From positions 21,634-85,633 of the forward strand of contig JAHBWC010000024.1 in NCBI GenBank assembly GCA_019637225.1: a stretch of 64,000 nt of DNA, given 5' to 3'. The translations under genes and the position numbers were made by a program. The stretch is from Labilithrix sp. (GTDB lineage Bacteria; Myxococcota_A; Polyangia; Polyangiales; Polyangiaceae). Position 1 is the stretch's first letter; each line of letters starts with the position of its first letter. Under the pieces are notes generated by a model. That model ran no database searches, had not been told where the DNA came from, and saw only the letters and a list, made by a program, of their open reading frames with translations. Shown here one piece after another: positions 28,397 through 37,273 of the stretch.

Positions 28397-28968
28397 CGCG
28401 CTTCGTGGAAGAGGCCATCGCACGCGCCGGTCTCGCCGACGTCGTCCCTGCGCGCGCGCGCGGCGATCTCGGCGCGGTCCACGCGCTCGTGGCGTCGCTC
28501 GGGGAGATCGATCTGCTCGCGCTCGGCGCGGTGGCGGACGTGGTCCGCGTCTCCGAGGGCGGCGACGTCGTGCGCGTTCACCCCACGGCGTCGAGCGACG
28601 TCGCGTGGATCCGCGGCGCGGCGAGCGAGCTCGAGCTGCTCCGCGCCGTGGCCGTCGCGCGCATCACCGGACCGGTCGGCGGCCGCGTCGGCGTGGACTG
28701 GGGCGAGCAGGGCCTCGAGCTCGCGCAGGTGGCGCTCGGGTTCGGCGCGACGGACCTGACCGGGCCGATCACGCGCAAGAGCGGCGACCTCATCGCCGAC
28801 GACGAGCTCAAGAAGGTGAAGGGGCAGGGGATGGTCGCCGCGAGCGCGCTGAAGCGCCGCGAGATCGCCGCGCTCGTCCGCAACGCGGGCCGAACGTGCG
28901 AATTTACGGACGAGACCGCCGCCCGCGTGTCGGCCGCGTCCGGCGAACGGGAGGCCGCTCATGCTTGA
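28393..28968 (+). CDS. MqnC/MqnE-like protein lacking the radical-SAM core
   Basis: 191 residues. The N-terminus (LHALVASLGEIDLLALGAVADVVR-like, about 30-55) resembles the short helical N-terminus of MqnC and MqnE. The C-terminal half (LRAVAVARITGPVGG, LELAQVALGFGATDLTGPI, REIAALVRNAGRTCEF) parallels the MqnC/MqnE tail (VGQVALRFGADDFGS, LVRLIREAGRTPIE in the two neighbours). The barrel with the CxxxCxxC cluster is missing altogether. It is translationally coupled on both sides (ATGA with mqnM, 8-bp overlap with mqnE). Probably a non-catalytic subunit or scaffold; function unproved. Confidence 0.72.
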   Translation: MTRFVEEAIARAGLADVVPARARGDLGAVHALVASLGEIDLLALGAVADVVRVSEGGDVVRVHPTASSDVAWIRGAASELELLRAVAVARITGPVGGRVGVDWGEQGLELAQVALGFGATDLTGPITRKSGDLIADDELKKVKGQGMVAASALKRREIAALVRNAGRTCEFTDETAARVSAASGEREAAHA

Positions 28969-30118
28969 GACGATTCGCCAGAAGGTCCGCCGCGGCGAGC
29001 GCCTGACGTTCGACGACGGCGTCGCGCTCTTCCACGAGCCGGATCTGCTCGCCGTCGGCCAGCTCGCCAACGAGGTGCGCGAGAAGCTCCACGGCGACCG
29101 CACGTACTTCAACCGCAACATGCGCGTCGAGGTCACGAACGTCTGCGTCGCGTCGTGCCTGTTCTGCTCCTTCGCGAAGCTCGAGGAGCACATGCCGGGC
29201 GCGCACACGATGACCCTCGAGGAGGCGTGGAAGGCGCTCGAGGACAGGAAGGACGATCCTCCGACGGAGGTGCACGTCGTCAACGGCCTCCACCCGGGCC
29301 TGCCGTTCTCGTACTACGAGGAGCTCCTCGCCGGGTACAAGCGCATCGATCCGAAGGTGCACCTCAAGTGCTTCACCGGCGTCGAGATCCACTTCTTCGC
29401 GCAGCACTACAAGATGACGTACCGCGAGGTGCTCGAGCGCCTTCGCGCGGCGGGGCTCGACAGCCTGCCCGGCGGCGGCGCCGAGATCTTCGACGAGGAC
29501 GTGCGAAAGCGCATCTCCCACGACAAGGCGACCGCCGACGAGTACCTCGAGGTGCACCGCGTCGCGCACGGCATGGGCATGCGCACCAACGTGACGATGC
29601 TCTACGGTCACATCGAGACGTTCGCCCACCGCGTCGATCACATCCTGCGCGTCCGCGCGCTGCAGGACGAGACGAAGGGGTTCCAGGCGTTCATCCCGCT
29701 CGCGTTCCACCCGGACGGCAACGGCATGAAGAACCTCCCCGCGCCGACCGCCGTCGACGATCTCCGCACGCTCGCCGTGAGCCGGCTCCTCCTCGACAAC
29801 GTCGACCACCTCAAGGCCTACTGGGTCAGCTTGACGCCGGACGTCGCGCAGATCGCGCTCCGCTTCGGCGCCGACGACATCGACGGGACGATCGTCCACG
29901 AGACGATCTACAAGGCCGCCGGGACGAGCTCGCCGGGCGCGCTCCGCTACGACGATCTCGTGCGGCTCATCCGCGAGGCGGGGCGCACCCCGATCGAGCG
30001 CGACACGCTCTACAACGTCGTGCGCGAGCATGAAAAAGCGAGCGCGCCGGAGGCCTCGATGAAGGTGAAGGACCGGGTCCGGCCCGGCGGCAAGCGCAGC
30101 CTGGAGGTGGTGTCGTGA
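28961..30118 (+). CDS. mqnE: Aminodeoxyfutalosine synthase MqnE
   Basis: 385 residues. Radical-SAM cysteines C62, C66 and C69 lie in CVASCLFCSF. Family segments include FNRNMRVEVTNVC, HVVNGLHPGLPFSYYEELL, GLDSLPGGGAEIFDEDVRK, TNVTMLYGHIET and VAQIALRFGADDIDGTIVHE. MqnE joins SAM with the enolpyruvyl-benzoate made by MqnA to give 6-amino-6-deoxyfutalosine. It overlaps the upstream gene by 8 bp and the next by 4 bp. Confidence 0.95.
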   Translation: MLETIRQKVRRGERLTFDDGVALFHEPDLLAVGQLANEVREKLHGDRTYFNRNMRVEVTNVCVASCLFCSFAKLEEHMPGAHTMTLEEAWKALEDRKDDPPTEVHVVNGLHPGLPFSYYEELLAGYKRIDPKVHLKCFTGVEIHFFAQHYKMTYREVLERLRAAGLDSLPGGGAEIFDEDVRKRISHDKATADEYLEVHRVAHGMGMRTNVTMLYGHIETFAHRVDHILRVRALQDETKGFQAFIPLAFHPDGNGMKNLPAPTAVDDLRTLAVSRLLLDNVDHLKAYWVSLTPDVAQIALRFGADDIDGTIVHETIYKAAGTSSPGALRYDDLVRLIREAGRTPIERDTLYNVVREHEKASAPEASMKVKDRVRPGGKRSLEVVS

Positions 30119-32076
30119 GCCCGCTCCGGGTCATCGGGGTCGAGTACCTCAACGCGCGTCCACTGTGGGAATCGATGCGCGCTGAGTCGATGCGCGCGGA
30201 GTCTGGCGCGCCGGCCTCGTCGGGAGGCGCGGCGTCGACCTCGGGCGGACGGATCTCGGGCGCGCCGGGGTCGATCGCGCCGATCGAGCTCCGGCTCGCG
30301 CCGCCGAGCGAGCTCGCGCGCGCGCTCGCCGAGGACGAGGCCGACGTCGGCCTCCTCCCGGTCGCCGCCGCCGCGACGATGGGAGAGCTCCGGCTCCTCC
30401 GCAACATGGCGATCGGCGCGCGCGGCAAGGTGCGGAGCGTCGCGATCGTCGCCGAGCGGCCGATCCACGAGCTCGACGCGATCGCGCTCGACCTCTCCTC
30501 GCGTACGAGCGTCGTCCTCACGCGGCTCCTCCTCGCGCGGCGCAAGCTCGCGCCGAAGCTCTTCGGCGCTTCGCCCGCGGCGGCCGTCGCGTCGATCGGC
30601 GACCGCACCGGCGCGCTCATCATCGGCGATCCCGCGCTCGATCTCGAGGATCGGTACCCGCACCGGCTCGACCTCGCGGAGGACTGGTTCGAGTGGACCC
30701 AGCTGCCGTTCGTCTTCGCGGCGTGGTTCGCGCGCCCCGACGCCGTCTCGCGCGAGCAGGAGGACCTCTTCCGGATCGCGAAGCAGAAGGGGCTCGCGCG
30801 CGTCGATCAGATCGCCGCCGAGCACGCGGCGCGCTCGGGGCTCTCCGAGGCGTCGCTCCGCGCGTACCTCACCGAGTCGATCCGCTACGACCTCGGCGAC
30901 GAGGAGCTCGCCGGCCTCCAGCGCTTCTGGCAGGAGGGCGCGAAGGCGGGGCTCCTGCCCGCCGCGACGCCGAGCTTCGAGGAGCCGCGCGTCGCCTCGT
31001 CGAGGCCGTCGCTCGACACGCTGCTCTCCCGCGCCGCGGACGGCGAGCGCCTGTCGGGCGCCGACGGCGTGCGGCTTCTCCGCGAGGGGAGCTTCTTCGA
31101 GCTCGGCCTCGCCGCGGACGCGGTGCGCCGGCGGAAGCACCCGAAGGGCGTCGTCACGTACATCGTCGACCGCAACGTCAACTACACGAACGTCTGCACG
31201 ACGAGCTGCCGCTTCTGCGCGTTCTATCGCCCCGTCGGCCACCCCGAGGGCTACGTGCTCTCGCGCGAGGTCCTCGGCCAGAAGCTAAAGGAGGTCGTCG
31301 ACGCCGGCGGCGTGCAGATCCTCCTCCAGGGCGGCCTCAATCCGGATCTCCGCATCGAGTGGTACGAGGACCTCTTCCGCTGGATGAAGAAGGAGTACGG
31401 GCTCGGCCTGCACGCGCTCTCGCCGGAGGAGATCATCCACCTGTCGCGCCTCGAGGGCATCAGCGTCCGCCGGGTCCTCGAGCGCCTGAACGCCGCGGGG
31501 CTCGACTCGGTGCCGGGCGGCGGCGCGGAGATCCTCGTCGACCGGGTTCGCAGGAAGATCGCGAAGACGAAGTGCACGAGCTCCGAGTGGCTCGACGTCA
31601 TGCGCGTCGCGCACCACATGGGCCTCCGCTCGAGCGCGACGATGATGTACGGCACGATCGACACGCCCGAGGAGCGCGTCCAGCACCTCGTGAAGATCCG
31701 CGATCTGCAGGACGAGACCGGCGGCTTCACGGCGTTCTTCTGCTGGGACTACCAGCACGAGAGCGGCACGCACCTCGCGCCCGGCGACAACGGCACGCAC
31801 CTCTACCTCCGGATGCAGGCGGTCGCGCGGCTGATGCTCGACAACGTCGATCACGTCGGCGCGTCCTGGGTCACGCAGGGCCCGGCCGTCGGTCAGGTGG
31901 CGCTCCGCTTCGGCGCCGACGACTTCGGCAGCGTCATGTTCGAGGAGAACGTGGTCTCGAGCGCCGGCACGACCTTCCGCATCGGCGCCGAGGCGATCGA
32001 GAAGCGGATCCACGACGCTGGCTTCAAGGCGACGCGCCGCAACGTCCGCTACGACTGGCTGACGGAGCCGGCCTGA
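30115..32076 (+). CDS. mqnA-mqnC: MqnA (chorismate dehydratase)-MqnC (dehypoxanthine futalosine cyclase) fusion
   Basis: 653 residues with a GTG start in a GTGA overlap. Residues 1-290 are MqnA, a periplasmic-binding-protein fold (RVIGVEYLNARPLWE, EADVGLLPVAA, ALIIGDPAL, LPFVFAAWFARPDA), with a Gly/Ser/Ala-rich insert at about 25-55. Residues 300-653 are MqnC: radical-SAM cysteines C361, C365 and C368 in CTTSCRFCAF, then VQILLQGGLNPDL, GLDSVPGGGAEILVDRVR and VGQVALRFGADDFGSVMFEE. MqnA dehydrates chorismate in the first step and MqnC forms the cyclic dehypoxanthine product later, so the fusion joins non-consecutive steps. Confidence 0.93.
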   Translation: MSPLRVIGVEYLNARPLWESMRAESMRAESGAPASSGGAASTSGGRISGAPGSIAPIELRLAPPSELARALAEDEADVGLLPVAAAATMGELRLLRNMAIGARGKVRSVAIVAERPIHELDAIALDLSSRTSVVLTRLLLARRKLAPKLFGASPAAAVASIGDRTGALIIGDPALDLEDRYPHRLDLAEDWFEWTQLPFVFAAWFARPDAVSREQEDLFRIAKQKGLARVDQIAAEHAARSGLSEASLRAYLTESIRYDLGDEELAGLQRFWQEGAKAGLLPAATPSFEEPRVASSRPSLDTLLSRAADGERLSGADGVRLLREGSFFELGLAADAVRRRKHPKGVVTYIVDRNVNYTNVCTTSCRFCAFYRPVGHPEGYVLSREVLGQKLKEVVDAGGVQILLQGGLNPDLRIEWYEDLFRWMKKEYGLGLHALSPEEIIHLSRLEGISVRRVLERLNAAGLDSVPGGGAEILVDRVRRKIAKTKCTSSEWLDVMRVAHHMGLRSSATMMYGTIDTPEERVQHLVKIRDLQDETGGFTAFFCWDYQHESGTHLAPGDNGTHLYLRMQAVARLMLDNVDHVGASWVTQGPAVGQVALRFGADDFGSVMFEENVVSSAGTTFRIGAEAIEKRIHDAGFKATRRNVRYDWLTEPA

Positions 32077-32088
32077 CCGCCGACAGCC

Positions 32089-33378
32089 ATGTCCGTCCGC
32101 GTCCTCCACGCCGATCATGTCCTGCCGGGGGACGCGCCGCCGATCGCGGACGGCGCGGTCGTCGTGGACGCGCGCGGCGCGATCGTCGAGGTGGGCGCGG
32201 CCGCCGAGGTCCTGCCGCGCCACGCCGGGCCCACGCCGGAGCGCGTGCGCGGCGTCGTGTTCCCCGGGCTCGTGAACGCGCACACGCACGTCGAGCTCTC
32301 GTCGATGCGCGGCAAGATCGCCGGCGGTCACGGCTTCGTGCCGTGGGTCGACCGTCTCGTCACGACGCGGAGCGAGACGCTCCCCGACGAGGACGCCGAG
32401 GCGATCGAGCGCGCGGCCGCCGACCTCGCTGCCTCCGCGACCGTCGCCGTCGGCGACGTCACGAACTCGCTTACCGCCGTCGCGGCGCTCGCGCGTCGCG
32501 GGATCGGCGGCGCGGTCTTCCACGAGGTCCTCGGGATGGACCGCGACGTCGTCCTCCGGCGCATCGACGGCCTCCGCGCCGAGCTCGAGGAGCGCGTCCC
32601 GTCGTGGCCCGGCGCGGACGTGTCGTACGCGCCTGCGCCGCACACGCTCTTCACGCTCCACCCCGACGCGGCGCGCGCGCTCCTGGACTCGGCCGAGCGC
32701 CGCGGCGTCCGCACGAGCCTCCACCTCGCCGAACACGCCGCCGAGCGCCGCGCCGTGGAGCACGGCGAGGGCCCGGTGCCCGAGTGGTTCGCGACGCGGT
32801 TCAAGCAGCGCCCCGAGTGGCCGAAGCGCCCGCTCTTCGATCTCGCCGCGGACGTCGGGGCGCTCCGCCCGCACGTCGTCCTCGTCCACCTCGCCGACGC
32901 GCGTCCCGACGAGCTCGCGCGCGTCGCCGCGGGCGGCGCTCCGGTCGTCCTCTGCCCGCGCTCGAACCTGTACATCGAGGGCCGCCTGCCGCCGCTCCTC
33001 GCGGTGCTCGCCGCCGGGATCGAGCCCGCGCTCGGCACGGACTCGCTCGCTTCGAATGCGTCGCTCGACGTCCTCGCCGAGGCGCGCGCGCTCGCGGATC
33101 GCTTCCCCGGCGTCGCGAAGTGGGAGCTCGTGAAGATGGCGACCTGGAACGGCGCCCGCGCGCTCGGGCGGGACGATCTGGGGCGGCTCGCGCGCGGTGC
33201 GCGGCCCGGCGTGTTCGCCGTCGAGGGCGCCGTCGCCGGCGATCCCGCGGCGTTCTTGCTCGCCAACCTCCGCGCGCCACGCCGCGAGCTCGCCCGGCGC
33301 GCGCTGCGTTCGGCGGAGGAGCTGGCTTCGTTGGCTCCGCCGGCGGGTGAGCCGTCGGCTCGAAAGGAGATGTCCTGA
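32089..33378 (+). CDS. mqnX: Amidohydrolase, probable aminodeoxyfutalosine deaminase (MqnX)
   Basis: 429 residues. It is an amidohydrolase-superfamily deaminase with metal ligands in FPGLVNAHTHVELSS (HxH), LHLAEHAAE (His and Glu), LVHLAD and GTDSLASN (Asp), as in adenosine/cytosine-type deaminases. Position inside the futalosine operon argues for MqnX, which converts aminodeoxyfutalosine to futalosine. SAH or 5'-deoxyadenosine deaminase activity is the alternative. With MqnX, a futalosine hydrolase (MqnB) is required and is not encoded here. The stop overlaps the next start. Confidence 0.82.
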   Translation: MSVRVLHADHVLPGDAPPIADGAVVVDARGAIVEVGAAAEVLPRHAGPTPERVRGVVFPGLVNAHTHVELSSMRGKIAGGHGFVPWVDRLVTTRSETLPDEDAEAIERAAADLAASATVAVGDVTNSLTAVAALARRGIGGAVFHEVLGMDRDVVLRRIDGLRAELEERVPSWPGADVSYAPAPHTLFTLHPDAARALLDSAERRGVRTSLHLAEHAAERRAVEHGEGPVPEWFATRFKQRPEWPKRPLFDLAADVGALRPHVVLVHLADARPDELARVAAGGAPVVLCPRSNLYIEGRLPPLLAVLAAGIEPALGTDSLASNASLDVLAEARALADRFPGVAKWELVKMATWNGARALGRDDLGRLARGARPGVFAVEGAVAGDPAAFLLANLRAPRRELARRALRSAEELASLAPPAGEPSARKEMS

Positions 33379-34253
33379 TGCTCGCGCGTCTGCGTCGCTG
33401 GGGAGAGCTCGTCACGTTCTCGCACACGATCTTCGCGCTTCCGTTCGCCGCGAGCGCGCTCGTGCTGGCGTTGAAGGAGCCGCACGTCCCGCTGACGCCG
33501 CTCCGCCTGCTCGCGATGCTCGGCTGCATGGTCGCCGCGCGCACGAGCGCGATGGCGTTCAACCGGTGGGCCGATCGCGACGTCGATGCGAAGAACCCGC
33601 GCACCAAGGGACGCCCCGTCCCCGCCGGCCGCACTTCGCCGCGCGAGGCGCTCGCGCTGGCGCTCGGCTCGGGCCTCGCGTTCTGCCTCATCGCCGCGAC
33701 GCTCGGCTTCTGGCCGGCGGTCCTCGCGCCGCCGGTGCTCGTCGTGCTCCTCGGCTACTCGCTCGCGAAGCGCTTCACCTGGGCCGCGCACGCGTGGCTC
33801 GGCCTCGCGCTCGCGCTCGCGCCGGGCGGCGCGTGGATCGCGGCCGGCGCGGCGCCGAACCTCGGGATCGTGCTGCTCATGGTGGCCGTCGTCACGTGGC
33901 TCTTCGGCTTCGACGTGCTCTACGCGCTGCAGGACGAGGCGTTCGATCGGAACGAAGGCCTCCGCTCGGTCCCGGCGCGCTTCGGCGCGCGCCGCTCGAT
34001 GCTCCTCGCGGCGGTCGCGCACGTCGTCACGATCGGCTGCCTCGTCGGCACCGCGCTCACGCTCCATCGCGGGCCGGTCTTCCTCGGCGGCGTCGCGCTC
34101 GTCGCGGCGATCCTCGTCGTCGAGCACCGCCTCGTCCGCGGCAAGGGCGGCGAGGCCGACCTCGCGAAGATCCCGAAGGCGTTCTTCGACTGCAACGCCT
34201 ACGTCAGCATGGGCTTCTTCGCCGCAACGTCGATCGACGCTCTGGTTGGGTGA
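33378..34253 (+). CDS. mqnP: UbiA-family prenyltransferase (MqnP)
   Basis: 291 residues with eight or nine hydrophobic helices. Both aspartate-rich Mg-polyprenyl-diphosphate sites are present: NRWADRDVDAKNPRT (about 55-70) and YALQDEAFDRNEG (about 183-195). In the futalosine route the UbiA homologue MqnP prenylates 1,4-dihydroxy-6-naphthoate at the membrane before decarboxylation by MqnL. It is the last gene of the operon and converges with the repeat-protein gene after 34 bp. Confidence 0.92.
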   Translation: MLARLRRWGELVTFSHTIFALPFAASALVLALKEPHVPLTPLRLLAMLGCMVAARTSAMAFNRWADRDVDAKNPRTKGRPVPAGRTSPREALALALGSGLAFCLIAATLGFWPAVLAPPVLVVLLGYSLAKRFTWAAHAWLGLALALAPGGAWIAAGAAPNLGIVLLMVAVVTWLFGFDVLYALQDEAFDRNEGLRSVPARFGARRSMLLAAVAHVVTIGCLVGTALTLHRGPVFLGGVALVAAILVVEHRLVRGKGGEADLAKIPKAFFDCNAYVSMGFFAATSIDALVG

Positions 34254-34287
34254 GCGCGGCGGCTCCGAGCGCCGAGCGCGAGACTCG

Positions 34288-36816
34288 TCACGCCGCCGCG
34301 CGTCGTCGGCGGCGGAGACCGACGAGCACGAGCGCGCCGAGCGCGCCGAAGCCCGCGGTCGTCGGACGGCCCGTGCCGGTTCGGCCGACGCTGCAGCCCG
34401 AGTCGTCTTCCGGAGCGCCGGACGTCGGAGCCATCGATGCGTCGCTCCCTCCCGAACCCGAAGAGGAAGAGGCCGACGCGTCGACGCCCGGGTTGCTCGT
34501 CGAGCCGGCATCGCCCCCGGAAGGCGCACCGCTGTCGGTCGACGAGCCGCTGCACGCGGTGTCCGCTCCGGTCGCCACGTCGCCCGCGGGACGGGTCGTC
34601 CCCGCAGCGCACGCCACGCACGCGTGGCTCACGACGTGCTCGTTCGCCGCGCAGACCGTGGTCGCGCAGGCCGTGTCGGCGCCCGTCGCGACGTCGCCCG
34701 CCGCGCGCGTGCTGCCAGGAGCGCACGGGACACACGCGTTGCTCGACACGTGCTCGTTCGCCGCGCACAGCGTCGCGGCGCACGTCGTGTCGGCGCCCGT
34801 TGCAAGGTCGCCCGCCGCGCGCGTGCTGCCAGGAGCGCACGCGGTGCAGGTGTGGCTCGACACGTACTCGTTCACTCCGCAGACGGTGTTCGCGCAGGCC
34901 GTGTTCGCGCCCGTCGCCAGATCACCCGCGGGCCGCGTGCCGCCCGCGGCGCACTCCACGCACGCGTGGTTCGAGACATACTCGTTCACCCCGCACACGG
35001 TCGCCGCGCAGCTCGTGTCGGCGCCCGTCGCCACGTCGCCCGCGGGGCGGGTGCTGCCCGGCGCGCAGGCCACGCACGCGTTGCTCGATACGTACTCGTT
35101 CGCGCCGCACACCGCCGCGGTGCAGGCCGTGTTCGCGCCCGTCGCGAGATCTCCCGCGGGCCGCGTGCCGCCCGGCGCGCAGGCCACGCACGCATGGTTC
35201 GAGACATACTGGTTCGCGCCGCACACCGTCGCGGTGCAGCTCGTGTTCGCGCCCGTCGCGAGATCTCCCGCGGGGCGGGTGCTGCCCGGCGCGCAGGCCA
35301 CGCACGCGTTGCTCGATACGTACTGGTTTTCGCTGCAGACGGTCGCGGTGCAGGCCGTGTTCGCGCCCGTCGCGAGATCCCCCGCGGGGCGGGTGCTGCC
35401 CGGCGCGCAGGCCACGCACGCGTTGCTCGATACGTATTCGTTCGCGCCGCAGACCGTCGCGGTGCAGCTCGTGTTCGCGCCGCCCGGATCGTCGCCCGCC
35501 GTTCGCGTGCTGCCCGCCGCGCACGCCACGCACGCATTGGCGGACACGTGCTCGTTGACGGAACACGCGAGGACGACCCGGAACACGGTGCCCCCCCGGT
35601 CCGACGCGCCGCCGAGGGGGGTCATCCCGTAGAGGGTCGAGTCCGATACCGCCAGGGAGCTTAGGGGGGAACCCCCATCCGCGGTGCCTCCAGCGAAGGA
35701 GCGCAGGAGCGCGTAGCCCGTCCCGTCCGTGTTCACCTTGAACACGGTGCCCAGGTTAAACGCGCCGCCTTGGTTGGTCATCCCATAGAGGGTCGAGCCC
35801 GATACCGCCAGGGAGCCGTAGGGGGAACGCCCATCCGCGGCGCCTCCGGCGAAGGAGCGCAGGAGCGCGTAGCCCGTCCCGTCCGTGTTCACCTTGAACA
35901 CGGTGCCCCGGTCCGACGCGCCGCCTTGGTTGGTCATCCCGTAGAGGGTCGAGCCCGATACCGCCAGGGAGCCGTAGGGGGAACGCCCATCCGCGGTGCC
36001 TCCGGCGAAGGAGCGCAGGAGCGCGTAGCCCGTCCCGTCCGTGTTCACCTTGAACACGGTGCCCACGCTCGACGCTCCGCCGCCAATGGTCATCCCGTAG
36101 AGGGTCGAGCCCGATAGCACCAGGGAGCCGTAGGGGTAACGCCCGTCCGCGGTGCCTCCGGCGAAGGAGCGCAGGAGCGCGTAGCCCGTCCCGTCTGTGT
36201 TCACCTTGAACACGGTGCCCAGGTTCGACGCGCCGCCTAGGTAGGTCATCCCGTAGAGGGTCGAGCCCGATACCGCCAGGGAGCCGTAGGGGTAACCCCC
36301 ATCCGCGGTGCCTCCGGCGAAGGAGCGCAGGAGCACGTAGCCCGTCCCGTCTGTGTTCACCTTGAACACGGTGCCCAGGTTCGACGCGCCGCCTAGGTAG
36401 GTCATCCCGTAGAGGGTCGAGCCCGATACCGCCAGGGAGCCTTGGGGGGAACTCCCATCCGCGGCGCCTCCGGCGAAGGAGCGCAGGAGCGCGTAGCCCG
36501 TCCCGTCCGTGTTCACCTTGAACACGGTGCCCAGGTCCGACGCGCCGCCTTGGTTGGTCATCCCGTAGAGGGTCGAGCCCGACAAGATCGGCTCACCGTA
36601 GATGGGCACTGCGCCGTCGGCGGTGGGCCCGGCAAAAATGTGAAGCAGCGTGTGGGTCAGCCGCTGTGAGACGGAGCCCAGCGGCTCGGTCGCTCGCTCG
36701 GAATCGCCATCGGCGCCGCTGGCGCAGGCAGCGACGCAGAGTGTCGCGAGGAAACCGAAACGCCGAAGCTTGCCCGACAACCCGCCCAGTCTGTTCATCA
36801 CCCCACCCGCCATCAT
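34288..36816 (-). CDS. Secreted repeat protein: GloVer-type repeats, Cys-rich repeats and MYXO-CTERM-like tail
   Basis: 842 residues from ATG 36816 (GGAG five bases upstream); ATG 36798 is also possible. The signal region ends LCVAAC, a possible lipobox. Seven 52-residue repeats of the SGSTLYGMTxxGGASxLGT and VFKVNTDGTGYALLRSFAGG type (GloVer-containing family, beta-propeller-like) are followed by nine 38-residue Cys-rich repeats with spacing C-x10-C-x2-C-x18-C (NEYVSSNACVACAPGSTR). A Ser/Gly/Asp-rich linker then leads to GCSVGRTG, a hydrophobic helix and RRRRR, the MYXO-CTERM layout. Likely a surface-displayed adhesive or structural protein. Confidence 0.85.
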   Translation of the reverse strand: MMAGGVMNRLGGLSGKLRRFGFLATLCVAACASGADGDSERATEPLGSVSQRLTHTLLHIFAGPTADGAVPIYGEPILSGSTLYGMTNQGGASDLGTVFKVNTDGTGYALLRSFAGGAADGSSPQGSLAVSGSTLYGMTYLGGASNLGTVFKVNTDGTGYVLLRSFAGGTADGGYPYGSLAVSGSTLYGMTYLGGASNLGTVFKVNTDGTGYALLRSFAGGTADGRYPYGSLVLSGSTLYGMTIGGGASSVGTVFKVNTDGTGYALLRSFAGGTADGRSPYGSLAVSGSTLYGMTNQGGASDRGTVFKVNTDGTGYALLRSFAGGAADGRSPYGSLAVSGSTLYGMTNQGGAFNLGTVFKVNTDGTGYALLRSFAGGTADGGSPLSSLAVSDSTLYGMTPLGGASDRGGTVFRVVLACSVNEHVSANACVACAAGSTRTAGDDPGGANTSCTATVCGANEYVSSNACVACAPGSTRPAGDLATGANTACTATVCSENQYVSSNACVACAPGSTRPAGDLATGANTSCTATVCGANQYVSNHACVACAPGGTRPAGDLATGANTACTAAVCGANEYVSSNACVACAPGSTRPAGDVATGADTSCAATVCGVNEYVSNHACVECAAGGTRPAGDLATGANTACANTVCGVNEYVSSHTCTACAPGSTRAAGDLATGADTTCAATLCAANEHVSSNACVPCAPGSTRAAGDVATGADTACATTVCAANEHVVSHACVACAAGTTRPAGDVATGADTACSGSSTDSGAPSGGDAGSTSNPGVDASASSSSGSGGSDASMAPTSGAPEDDSGCSVGRTGTGRPTTAGFGALGALVLVGLRRRRRAAA
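34543..35565 (-). repeat. Nine 114-bp tandem repeats encoding 38-residue Cys-rich units
   Basis: Each unit encodes four cysteines with conserved spacing (C-x10-C-x2-C-x18-C). The central units are nearly identical in DNA; the outermost ones diverge. Boundaries are approximate. Confidence 0.88.
35600..36660 (-). repeat. Seven 156-bp tandem repeats encoding GloVer-type units
   Basis: The landmark TCATCCCGTAGAGGGTCGAG recurs near 35622, 35778, 35934, 36090, 36246, 36402 and 36558, exactly 156 bp apart. Identity between copies is very high in DNA, including synonymous sites, which indicates recent expansion or gene conversion. Confidence 0.92.
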
Positions 36817-37273
36817 GTCATCTCCGAGTGCGCGCCAAACCAACGGCATTCTCATCGAGGATGCCACAACTGCACGAGGGGTACATACGGGATTTCCCCT
36901 ATTTCGCGCTCACCCGAGGGACGAGGATGCGAGCTCGTTCCGCCCTACCCAATGAATCGGAGACGGCGCGTGCATCGTTCACTGGCGAAGTGCCGGAAGG
37001 TGTCGCCGCTCGTGTTGAAGCCGGTGATCTAGAGGAGACCCCGAGGATCCTCGATCCGGAGCGGCCGTCGTATCCGGTCGTGGCGAGCGCTGAGCGGTGC
37101 TCGCCTGCGCCTCACCATCGAACCGAGCGCCACCAGACATGTCGTCCGGCCGGCGGCGCTTCCGGTGTCCCCTTCTTCTTCCACTTGAGCAATCTCCGAC
37201 GGTCGCGAGGTGAGGTCCCTACCAGCTCAACTTCGGTCACTTCTCGTGGGAAGCTCGTGAACTGCGCCCCTCG
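36817..37273. other. Intergenic region between the repeat protein and the accessory island
   Basis: About 460 bp with no frame I can support. Codon-like periodicity is weak, and short open frames on both strands lack starts with ribosome-binding sites. It must contain the leftward promoter of the repeat protein, but no clear -35/-10 pair was seen. Base composition begins to fall here, at the left edge of the island. Confidence 0.45.

Noticed and set aside
34288..36660. 156-bp and 114-bp repeats as non-coding satellites or CRISPR
   Set aside because: Both periods are multiples of three and encode conserved protein repeats in one continuous frame.
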